Below are positions 1-5,793 of a stretch of 9,950 nucleotides of DNA, piece by piece. The notes beneath the pieces were generated by a model. The model searched no databases, had not been told where the DNA came from, and saw only the letters and a list, made by a program, of their open reading frames with translations. Both the position numbers and the translations under genes were made by a program. Position 1 is the stretch's first letter. Each line of letters begins with the position of its first letter. Source of the stretch: an uncultured Marvinbryantia sp. (GTDB lineage: Bacteria; Bacillota; Clostridia; Lachnospirales; Lachnospiraceae); contig CAKRON010000092.1 of NCBI GenBank assembly GCA_934373455.1, positions 1 through 9,950 of the forward strand, written 5' to 3'.

Positions 1-102
1 CGGGACACGCGAGGATAGCTTGTAGATACTTGGCTCAGTAGAGCCATTGAGCAAGAAGCCCCCACTTCAAAATTAGGAATTTAAGTGGTGGGAGCATGTC
101 AC
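1..102 (+). mobile_element. Right-end remnant of an IS200/IS605-family (tnpB) element
   Basis: Seen: two hairpins in tandem. The first is a perfect 6-bp stem with a 4-nt loop (TGGCTC at 31-36, GAGCCA at 41-46). The second is a longer compound stem: CCC 59-61 with GGG 90-92, CCACTT 62-67 with AAGTGG 83-88, and AAATT 70-74 with AATTT 78-82 around loop AGG. The block ends in GGGAGCATGTCAC near 102. Known: this arrangement, with a C-rich/G-rich hairpin just inside the end and a GTCAC-like tip, matches right ends of clostridial IS605/IS1341-type elements as I remember them. A plus-strand frame from 3 reads GHARIACRYLAQ and stops at 39-41, which could be the last residues of TnpB. Inference: the body of the element lies to the left of the window. 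The exact boundary (about 102/103) is estimated from where the neighbouring reading frame stops looking like its family. It could be a decayed end without any tnpB. Confidence 0.55.
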
Positions 103-120
103 TGTATCCATTAACAGATT
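1..120 (+). ncRNA. Candidate 3' part of a TnpB omega RNA (reRNA) plus its guide
   Basis: In IS605-type elements the guide RNA of TnpB is transcribed from the 3' end of tnpB through the right end, and the roughly 16-20 nt just outside the element act as the guide. The two hairpins at 31-46 and 59-92 are in the right place for the RNA scaffold. If the element ends at about 102, the guide would start at about 103 (TGTATCCATTAACAG...). That guide would match the non-coding strand of the small gene the element interrupts. The 5' part of the RNA is outside the window and I see no direct sign of transcription. Confidence 0.35.
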
Positions 121-184
121 CACCTACAGCATCTGCTTCAAGTTTGATTTGTTCATATTTTGTCTTTGCGCTAGTCTCTGGCAT
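103..184 (-). pseudogene. 5' fragment of a small RHH/Arc-like gene, cut by the IS end
   Basis: A minus-strand ATG at 184-182 follows an AGAAAGG ribosome binding site (200-194, 9 nt away) and opens a frame of 27 codons to the IS boundary. It begins MPETSAKTKYEQIK and continues EADAVGESVNGY. The phrase 'A.A.GESVNGYI' is what I know from short ribbon-helix-helix (Arc/CopG-like) proteins of Firmicutes, where it leads into the second helix, so the family call rests on this one stretch. Beyond codon 27 the frame enters the IS right end and codes unrelated residues up to a TGA at 37-35 (49 residues in all). A normal family member would continue for another 20-35 residues, so the protein is probably non-functional. 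Whether the missing 3' part lies beyond the element to the left cannot be seen. An alternative is a coincidental short frame. Confidence 0.5.
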
Positions 185-246
185 AGTAAAGACCCTTTCT
201 AAGAAATGTAGATAACTAGATTCTCTTAACCATCATATCATAAAAA

Positions 247-260
247 ACTATGTTCATAGT
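247..260. promoter_or_regulatory. Short perfect inverted repeat, possible operator
   Basis: ACTATG, two bases, then CATAGT form a perfect dyad flanked on both sides by A-rich runs. It lies 63 bp upstream of the start of the truncated RHH-like gene and about 90 bp upstream of the regulator's -35. RHH proteins often bind small dyads near their own promoter, so an autoregulatory operator is possible. Its length makes chance occurrence in AT-rich DNA quite likely. Confidence 0.25.
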
Positions 261-348
261 AAAAATGTCAAAAGTGAAAACAATGTGATCGCAAGACATA
301 CCGGAGCATCAGCAAAAGATAATATTTCCAAACAAAACATTCTATCAG

Positions 349-377
349 TAGACAGAGAAAATGTAGAGTGCTATAAT
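349..377 (+). promoter_or_regulatory. Sigma-A promoter for the EAL regulator gene
   Basis: TAGACA at 349-354 (five of six matches to TTGACA), a 17-bp spacer and a perfect TATAAT at 372-377. The -10 is preceded by TGC, giving an extended -10 element. Transcription should start near 384, leaving a leader of about 70 nt before the ATG at 456. No hairpin or other leader control is evident. Confidence 0.7.
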
Positions 378-455
378 ATATTCGGGTTACTTTCATTTGA
401 AATAAAGCACAAACTTGTTGTGAGAACGACATTTTATTAGAAAAAGGAAAATATA

Positions 456-2618
456 ATGGGAAAACATGAAGTAGTATTGGGCAGAACAGCAGATAGAGAT
501 AAGATAGGTGGGATTTTACCTGTAAATGGCGAAAAATTGTGTCTTTCTGATATCATAAATGTGCTTGGAAATGAATATAGTGACTTGTTTGCAGTAAATA
601 TTAAAACACAGAAAATGCAGCCATTCCGTTGCAGTGGAATGGTGTTTGGAATACAGGAAGATTCACATCAGGATTTATTCTATGAAGCTGCAATGGAAGA
701 ATATATTGAAAATAATGTGGCATCAGAAGATAAAGGTAAACTGCAGTTTGCAGTAAATTTATCAAACATTTGTGAACAAATGAAGATTCTTCCGCAGATT
801 ACGGTACATTATCGTACCAGAAGAGATAATGAACTCCATTATTATTATATGAAATGTGCAAGAATTGGAGAGGGAGATTGTTTTGAAAATCTGATTATTG
901 CCTTTGCCAATGAAGATGCAGATGCAAGAAGAAATGATCAAATTAAGAGGGACAATCCATCAGATACAGTAAAAAGAAAGATTCTTGTAGTAGAAGATAA
1001 TAAATTGAACCGAGAAATTCTGACAGAAATTTTATCAGAAAAATATGATGTTATGACAGCAGAGAATGGCGAGATCGGTTTGAAGATGATGTCAGCGTAT
1101 TACAGAGAATTGTCAGCAGTATTGCTGGATGTGTACATGCCGGTTTGTGATGGCTTTGAATTTTTGGAAAGAATCAAAGAGGATGTAATGCTTTCATCCA
1201 TTCCTGTTATTGTAACTACTGGAAGCAGCAGAGCAGAAGATGAGGAATATTGTCTGGAATTAGGGGCGGTAGATTTCATATCAAAACCATACAACGCCAA
1301 GTTAGTAAAAAGCAGATTGAATAGTGTGATACGGTTAAGAGAATCTGTTGCAGCGTTGTCAGCAATTGAATATGATGAATTAACAAAATTATATACAAGG
1401 CAGGCATTTTATCATCATGCAAAGACCATGATTAATTTTAATACCAATAAAAAGTATCATGTGATAGTGGCTGATATCAGAAATTTTAAGCTGGTAAACA
1501 GTATTTATGGAGATAAAATGGGAGATAAGGTTCTGGTGTATCTTGCAAGGATATTTTCAGAGAATGCAAAAGAAGGTCTGCTGGCACGATATGGTAGTGA
1601 TCAGTTTGTTTGTATTACTTCAGGCAATATGAATTTATCTGTAGAATACCTTGAAGAAGAAATCAAGAAAATTGTAAAGGAAGCTCCGGTTCCGAATCTT
1701 GTCATTAAATATGGTGTATATGAAAATGCTGATATTTCTCAGCCCTTAACAATTATATGTGATCGGGCTTTTACAGCAATGAAAAGTATACAATATAGTT
1801 ATGATCAAAATGTGGCTACTTACGATGGAGAAATGAGTAAGAAGCATATGCGTGAAATGATGATGGAAAATGAGTTTGAGTCCTCACTTGAAAATGAAAA
1901 ATTTGTGGTTTACTATCAGCCTAAATATGATGTAAATACCGAAAAGATTGTCGGTGCAGAAGCACTGGTAAGATGGAGAAAGGACGATGGGACGCTGATT
2001 TCACCGGGAGAGTTTATTCCGCTATTTGAGAGAAATGGATTGATTGTACGACTGGATGAATATGTTTTTCGAAAAGTTTGCGAGATGCAGAAAGAACGTA
2101 TGGACAATAAAAAGAAAATAATTCCGGTATCTGTAAATTTATCCAGAGCGACACTCCATCATGAGGGAATTGTGGAAAGGTATGCACAGATCGTATACAA
2201 TAATCAAATTCCATTTGATATGGTTCCTATTGAACTTACAGAGACGGTAGCATTACATAGTATTCAGATACAAGGGCTTACAAAGAAACTGGCACAAGTG
2301 GGATTCCTCCTTCACATGGACGATTTTGGGTCAGGATATTCATCTATGACAAGCCTGAATGTTTTACCATTTCATGTGTTAAAACTAGATAAAACGTTGA
2401 TTGATTATATTAGTAATTCCAGGGGAAAACAGGTGGTTCAGCATACGATAGCTCTGGCTCATGGTCTGGGTATGAGGGTGCTGGCAGAAGGTGTGGAAGA
2501 AAATATACAGGTAGAAGAATTGAAATCTTTAAGCTGTGATGAAATACAAGGATATTATTATTCCAGACCACTTCCATATGAGACATTTGAGAAAACATTA
2601 GAGGGAGAACAGCCATAA
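456..2618 (+). CDS. Response-regulator-type c-di-GMP phosphodiesterase (REC, degenerate GGDEF, EAL)
   Basis: A 720-residue cytosolic protein with no signal peptide or membrane segment. The ATG follows AAAAAGGA at 441-448. Residues 1-165 form an unassigned, perhaps PAS-like, sensory region. Residues about 175-295 are a receiver domain with acidic pair E180/D181, phospho-acceptor D225, T254/T255 and K277. Residues about 300-455 are a GGDEF fold in which the signature reads GSDQF (380-384), so the catalytic glutamate is replaced and cyclase activity is unlikely; it may bind GTP or serve as a linker. Residues about 470-712 are an EAL domain with EAL at 502-504, ELTE at 593-596, DDFGSGYSS from 622, K643, E678 and Q698, the full set for c-di-GMP hydrolysis. 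Inference: phosphorylation or the N-terminal input gates c-di-GMP breakdown. No histidine kinase lies next to it, so the partner is unknown. It is monocistronic, and I see no terminator of its own before the riboswitch region. Confidence 0.9.
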   Translation: MGKHEVVLGRTADRDKIGGILPVNGEKLCLSDIINVLGNEYSDLFAVNIKTQKMQPFRCSGMVFGIQEDSHQDLFYEAAMEEYIENNVASEDKGKLQFAVNLSNICEQMKILPQITVHYRTRRDNELHYYYMKCARIGEGDCFENLIIAFANEDADARRNDQIKRDNPSDTVKRKILVVEDNKLNREILTEILSEKYDVMTAENGEIGLKMMSAYYRELSAVLLDVYMPVCDGFEFLERIKEDVMLSSIPVIVTTGSSRAEDEEYCLELGAVDFISKPYNAKLVKSRLNSVIRLRESVAALSAIEYDELTKLYTRQAFYHHAKTMINFNTNKKYHVIVADIRNFKLVNSIYGDKMGDKVLVYLARIFSENAKEGLLARYGSDQFVCITSGNMNLSVEYLEEEIKKIVKEAPVPNLVIKYGVYENADISQPLTIICDRAFTAMKSIQYSYDQNVATYDGEMSKKHMREMMMENEFESSLENEKFVVYYQPKYDVNTEKIVGAEALVRWRKDDGTLISPGEFIPLFERNGLIVRLDEYVFRKVCEMQKERMDNKKKIIPVSVNLSRATLHHEGIVERYAQIVYNNQIPFDMVPIELTETVALHSIQIQGLTKKLAQVGFLLHMDDFGSGYSSMTSLNVLPFHVLKLDKTLIDYISNSRGKQVVQHTIALAHGLGMRVLAEGVEENIQVEELKSLSCDEIQGYYYSRPLPYETFEKTLEGEQP

Positions 2619-2627
2619 AAGTCAGGC

Positions 2628-2656
2628 TTGTATTTTCAAATTGCGTATATTATAAT
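2628..2656 (+). promoter_or_regulatory. Promoter of the thiamine-precursor transport operon
   Basis: A perfect TATAAT at 2651-2656 sits 17 bp after TTGTAT at 2628-2633, a weak -35 (TTG conserved). The start would fall near 2663, about 15 nt ahead of the TPP aptamer, the usual arrangement for a riboswitch-led transcript. The -35 begins only 9 bp after the upstream stop codon. Confidence 0.6.
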
Positions 2657-2677
2657 TACCGTATTAAATAATTGAAG

Positions 2678-2769
2678 AAAGACCAGGGGAGTTTCGATGG
2701 AGAAGCTGAGAGTAAGGTATTCCTTAGACCCTTTTAACCTGTTGGATCATGCCATTGTAGGAAGTGTTT
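2678..2769 (+). promoter_or_regulatory. TPP riboswitch (THI element) aptamer
   Basis: The conserved blocks of the thiamine pyrophosphate aptamer appear in order: GGGGAG (2686-2691), GCTGAGA (2705-2711), ACCC (2728-2731), AACCTG (2736-2741), GGATCATGCC (2744-2753) and GTAGGAAG (2757-2764). A modest P1 stem can be drawn from AAAGAC (2678-2683) with GTGTTT (2764-2769), with one mismatch. An intrinsic terminator starts 12 nt later, so control is by transcription termination. With TPP bound, the terminator forms and the operon is off. When TPP is scarce, CATGC (2748-2752) inside the aptamer can pair with GCATG (2788-2792) in the terminator's left arm, a short but plausible antiterminator. The aptamer call is secure; the antiterminator is my inference. 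Confidence 0.95.
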
Positions 2770-2780
2770 AGAAAGAATAA

Positions 2781-2813
2781 AGCATTTGCATGGACTGCAG
2801 GTGCTCTTTTTTT
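2781..2813 (+). terminator. Riboswitch-controlled intrinsic terminator
   Basis: AGCATTTGCA (2781-2790) pairs with TGCAGGTGCT (2796-2805) as a 10-bp stem with two G-U pairs and a 5-nt loop, followed by C and seven T at 2807-2813. It lies between the TPP aptamer and the first gene's ribosome binding site, so it is the expression platform. It can also stop any read-through from the upstream regulator gene. Confidence 0.85.
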
Positions 2814-2850
2814 AACATAAAATTGCAAAAATTTAAAGGAGGCAAAGAAA

Positions 2851-3147
2851 ATGAACGCAAGTGTAGCAATTCAGGTACTGCCAAATGTGCAGGATGAGGA
2901 AGAGGTAATCCGTATAGTAGATGAGGTGATTGCATATATTCGGTCTACGGGATTGAACTATTACGTAGGACCATTTGAGACTACAATAGAAGGCGATTAT
3001 GACGAGCTAATGGATATTGTTAAGGAATGTCAGCATGTGGCAGAACGCGCCGGATGTAAGGCAATGAGTGTGTATGTAAAAGTATCTTATAAGCCAGAAG
3101 GGGATGTATTGACCATTGAAAAGAAAGTTACCAAACATCATCAGTAA
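2851..3147 (+). CDS. MTH1187/YkoF-type thiamine-binding protein
   Basis: A 98-residue soluble protein of the Thiamine_BP (DUF77) family, led by a strong AAAGGAGG at 2835-2842. The ferredoxin-like pattern is visible: a strand opening NASVAIQVLPN, a helix DEEEVIRIVDEVIAYIR, then GLNYYVGPFETTIEGDYDEL (residues about 34-53), a second helix and a final strand MSVYVKVSYKP. Family length is about 95-100 residues, so it is full length. Members bind thiamine or related pyrimidines in the cytosol and are often encoded with thiamine-type ABC transporters. Its place as first gene after a TPP riboswitch, and before permease, binding-protein and ATPase genes, fits a role in sensing or holding the imported compound. 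The exact ligand is not shown by the sequence. The last 32 bp overlap the next gene in another frame. Confidence 0.85.
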   Translation: MNASVAIQVLPNVQDEEEVIRIVDEVIAYIRSTGLNYYVGPFETTIEGDYDELMDIVKECQHVAERAGCKAMSVYVKVSYKPEGDVLTIEKKVTKHHQ

Positions 3148-3898
3148 GATACCTCCTGTGATTGCAATGGCGTTGATCCTGACGATATGGCAGCTGATTA
3201 GTACGACAGGTGTTCTTCCATCTTATATGTTGCCTTCACCGGTGGCTGTGTGTCAGGCACTGGTTGGGGATATATCAACGATCCTGTTTCATGCAAAGTT
3301 TACATTGCAGGAATCCTTTTATGGTCTGCTGATCGGCATTGGCCTGGCATTTGTATTTGCTACGATGATGGATCGATTCAAAATACTGGATCAGGCATTT
3401 TACCCGATTATGATCATTACACAGACCATACCGACGATTGCCATTGCACCGATTCTGGTACTATGGATGGGATTTGGTATGGCACCAAAGATTACATTGG
3501 TAGTAATTACCACGTTCTTTCCAATTACGATTGGTTTGCTGGATGGATATAAGAGTGTGGACAAAGATGCAATCCACCTGCTTCAGGCCATGGGAGCCAG
3601 CAGAGTACAGATATTTTATCATGTAAAGTTTCCTTCAGCGCTGCCACAGTTTTTTTCAGGGTTGAAGATATCTGCTTCCTATGCAGTAGTAGGTGCAGTT
3701 GTATCGGAATGGCTGGGTGGATTTAACGGTCTGGGAGTTTACATGACAAGAGTAAAGAAAGCATATGCTTTTGATAAAATGTTTGCAGTTATCATTTTTA
3801 TCGTTATCATCAGTTTATTATTGCTTCTGGCTGTAAATGTGATCCGACGATTATCAATGCCATGGCTGCATTTAGAAAAAGGAGAAAAACAATCATGA
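3116..3898 (+). CDS. thiX: ABC transporter permease for a thiamine precursor (ThiX-like)
   Basis: A 260-residue BPD_transp_1 permease of the SsuC/TauC/ThiX type with about six hydrophobic segments (near 12-30, 66-86, 98-118, 125-143, 183-203 and 222-243). The cytoplasmic EAA loop that contacts the ATPase is at about 154-173 (QAMGASRVQIFYHVKFPS). The start chosen is TTG at 3116, the only upstream start in this frame with a matching ribosome binding site (AGAAGGGG at 3097-3104). It lies inside the preceding gene and implies translational coupling. A later GTG at 3158 has no such site and would clip the leader before the first segment. The stop TGA overlaps the next gene's ATG (ATGA). Together with the neighbours it should form the channel of a pyrimidine importer. 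The substrate is inferred from the riboswitch and the binding protein. Confidence 0.85.
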   Translation: MKRKLPNIISKIPPVIAMALILTIWQLISTTGVLPSYMLPSPVAVCQALVGDISTILFHAKFTLQESFYGLLIGIGLAFVFATMMDRFKILDQAFYPIMIITQTIPTIAIAPILVLWMGFGMAPKITLVVITTFFPITIGLLDGYKSVDKDAIHLLQAMGASRVQIFYHVKFPSALPQFFSGLKISASYAVVGAVVSEWLGGFNGLGVYMTRVKKAYAFDKMFAVIIFIVIISLLLLLAVNVIRRLSMPWLHLEKGEKQS

Positions 3899-4902
3899 GA
3901 AAAAATACGAAGAGATATGCAGTACCAATGATGACAATGGCACTTGCAGCTGCATTTGCAGCAGGAGTATCTGCGGAAGATAAAGATTTAGAGAAAGTAA
4001 CATTCTGTCTGGACTGGACACCAAATACGAATCATACAGGTCTGTATGTAGCACAGTCCCTGGGGTATTATGAAGAGGCAGGATTGGATGTAGAGATTGT
4101 ACAGCCACCGGAAGACGGAGCCGCACTGATGTGTGCAGCCGGACAGGCACAGTTTGCAATCGAAGCACAGGATACCATGGCAGCATCTCTGGCACTGGAT
4201 GATCCTCTGGGAATTACTGCTGTGGCAGCAGTCATTCAGCATAATACATCCGGTATCATTTCCAGAGCAGGAGACGGCATTGATACGCCGGCAGGACTGA
4301 CTGGCAAAACTTATTCCACATGGGAATCACCGATTGAACTTGCTATGCTGGAAAATGTGGTAAATGGTGACGGCGGAGATTTTAGCCAGGTGACACTGAT
4401 TCCAAATGATATCACGGATGAACCTGCAGCATTGGCAGCTCATCAGACAGATGCCATCTGGGTATTTGAAGGATGGGGCTATATCAATTCCGAAGTAGAG
4501 GGAATCGACTGTGATTATTTTAATTTCTCAGATGTGAATCCGGTATTTGACTACTATACACCAGTTATTATTGCCAATAATGATTATCTGGCAGAGAATC
4601 CGGATCAGGCAAAGGCCTTCATGGAAGCAACTGCTAAAGGATATGAGTATGCAGCGGAACATCCGGAAGAAGCAGCTGATATGCTGATTGCAGGCGATAA
4701 TACCGGGTCATTAAAAGGTGCAGAAGAGTTGGTAAAGAAGAGCCAGGAATTCTTATCAGCAAAATATATTGATGATGCAGACAGCTGGGGTGTGATTGAC
4801 GCAGACAGATGGAATGCATTCTACAGCTGGCTGTATGAGAATGAACTCTGTGCAAAAGATCTGACAGGTATTGGCTTTTCCAATGACTATCTGCCGCAGT
4901 AA
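3895..4902 (+). CDS. thiY: THI5/NMT1-like substrate-binding protein for a thiamine pyrimidine precursor (ThiY-like)
   Basis: A 335-residue exported binding protein. The start at 3895 is preferred over an in-frame ATG at 3862 because AAAAAGGAG (3876-3884) is correctly spaced from it, and because it gives a normal signal peptide: basic RKNTKR, hydrophobic MMTMALAAAFAAG, and a likely type I cut after VSA at residue 27. The mature start VTFCLDWTPNTNHTGLYVA carries DWTPNTNHTG (40-49), typical of the THI5-like family that binds hydroxymethylpyrimidine or formylaminopyrimidine. There is no lipobox cysteine, which is unusual for a binding protein of a Gram-positive cell, so how it stays near the permease is unclear. 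It overlaps the permease stop by ATGA and is followed by the ATPase. The ligand could be HMP, FAMP or thiamine; the family points to the pyrimidine half. Confidence 0.88.
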   Translation: MRKNTKRYAVPMMTMALAAAFAAGVSAEDKDLEKVTFCLDWTPNTNHTGLYVAQSLGYYEEAGLDVEIVQPPEDGAALMCAAGQAQFAIEAQDTMAASLALDDPLGITAVAAVIQHNTSGIISRAGDGIDTPAGLTGKTYSTWESPIELAMLENVVNGDGGDFSQVTLIPNDITDEPAALAAHQTDAIWVFEGWGYINSEVEGIDCDYFNFSDVNPVFDYYTPVIIANNDYLAENPDQAKAFMEATAKGYEYAAEHPEEAADMLIAGDNTGSLKGAEELVKKSQEFLSAKYIDDADSWGVIDADRWNAFYSWLYENELCAKDLTGIGFSNDYLPQ

Positions 4903-4911
4903 GGAGCTGGT

Positions 4912-5646
4912 ATGTCGGTAGTCAGAGCAGAACATATTTCAAAATCATACGGAGACCATCAGATTCTTCAGGATGTCAGCATTCATCTGGAAAAGGGAGA
5001 GTTGGTGTCGCTCCTGGGAGTCAGTGGCTCAGGAAAGACGACACTGTTTCATATTCTGTCCGGATTGGTGACACCAGAAGAAGGAAGAGTTTATCTGAGA
5101 GACAAAGATGTCACATCGACACCTGGAAGTATCAGTTATATGCTTCAGAAAGATCTGTTGCTGGAACATAAAAAAGTGATTGATAATGTATCCCTGCCAC
5201 TGGTGTTGAAAGGCATGAAGAAGAAAGAAGCCAGAGAAAAGGCGAATCCCCTTTTTACAGAATTTGGACTGGGAGGAACACAGTATAAGTATCCACATCA
5301 GTTATCTGGCGGCATGCGTCAGCGTGCAGCCTTGCTTCGTACCTATCTGTCTTCCAGTGGAGTAGCGCTTCTGGATGAACCATTCAGTGCATTAGATACC
5401 CTGACAAAGTCTAGTGTTCATAAATGGTATCTGGATATTATGCTGCATATAGATTTATCTACGTTATTTATTACCCATGATATAGATGAGGCGATTTTAC
5501 TGTCAGATCGAATCTATATTCTGAACGGAAAGCCGGGGCAGATCAGAGATGAGATTGTCATAAAAGAAAAAAAGCCAAGAGGGGAAGATTTCCCACTTTC
5601 AGAAGAATTTCTCGCATACAAACGGGCGATTATCAGTAAATTATGA
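4912..5646 (+). CDS. thiZ: ABC transporter ATP-binding protein (ThiZ-like)
   Basis: A 244-residue cytosolic ATPase that should power the ThiX/ThiY-like importer. Walker A is GVSGSGKT (36-43), the Q-loop glutamine is Q79, the signature is LSGGMRQ (131-137), Walker B is VALLDE with catalytic E156, the D-loop is SALD, and the switch histidine is H189. All are intact. It belongs to the SsuB/TauB/ThiZ type. Its ribosome binding site AAGGAG (4901-4906) overlaps the stop codon of the binding-protein gene and lies 5 nt before the ATG, so it is translated with it. It is the last gene of the operon, followed 49 nt later by a strong terminator. The C-terminal part after about residue 210 is short and has no extra regulatory domain. 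Confidence 0.9.
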   Translation: MSVVRAEHISKSYGDHQILQDVSIHLEKGELVSLLGVSGSGKTTLFHILSGLVTPEEGRVYLRDKDVTSTPGSISYMLQKDLLLEHKKVIDNVSLPLVLKGMKKKEAREKANPLFTEFGLGGTQYKYPHQLSGGMRQRAALLRTYLSSSGVALLDEPFSALDTLTKSSVHKWYLDIMLHIDLSTLFITHDIDEAILLSDRIYILNGKPGQIRDEIVIKEKKPRGEDFPLSEEFLAYKRAIISKL

Positions 5647-5695
5647 TTGCATTGTGGGAATATAAGATATGGAAAATCCCTGTAATCAATAGTAG

Positions 5696-5739
5696 AAAAA
5701 GGTCACAGACAGAGTAGTAATTTGTCTGTGACCTTTTTT
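5696..5739 (+). terminator. Strong intrinsic terminator at the end of the thiamine operon
   Basis: A perfect 16-bp stem (5696-5711 with 5723-5738), containing GGTCACAGACA and its complement, with an 11-nt loop and a T run at 5734-5739. The left arm begins with five A, so it could also work on the other strand. It insulates the next promoter, which begins two bases later. Confidence 0.93.
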
Positions 5740-5740
5740 C

Positions 5741-5769
5741 TTTACATATATAACCTAGTATGTTAATAT
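5741..5769 (+). promoter_or_regulatory. Promoter of the M20 peptidase / C39-like unit
   Basis: TTTACA (5741-5746), a 17-bp spacer and TAATAT (5764-5769), with TGT just before the -10 giving an extended -10. Transcription would start near 5776, leaving a leader of under 20 nt that holds only the ribosome binding site (GAGGA near 5782-5786). There is no room for a riboswitch or leader peptide, so any control acts at initiation. Confidence 0.7.
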
Positions 5770-5793
5770 GAAAAGAAAACCGAGGACAAAATT

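Larger units (their letters stand above)
185..455. other. Gene-free region between the truncated small gene and the c-di-GMP regulator
   Basis: This AT-rich stretch holds the divergent upstream regions of the minus-strand truncated gene and of the plus-strand regulator. It contains the regulator's promoter (349-377) and a perfect 6-2-6 inverted repeat ACTATG-TT-CATAGT at 247-260. I see no coding frame of note, no RNA gene and no terminator in the remainder. Confidence 0.6.

Noticed and set aside
31..100. Hairpins at the left edge as an intrinsic terminator
   Set aside because: The second stem is followed by AGCATGTCAC rather than a T run; the pair fits an IS right end better.
1740..1840. Active diguanylate cyclase function for the regulator
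   Set aside because: The signature reads GSDQF with the essential glutamate replaced, so a phosphodiesterase role is favoured.
3862..3894. Upstream ATG extending the THI5-like protein by 11 residues
   Set aside because: It lacks a ribosome binding site and puts extra basic residues before a normal signal peptide; the ATG at 3895 has a well-placed AAAAAGGAG.
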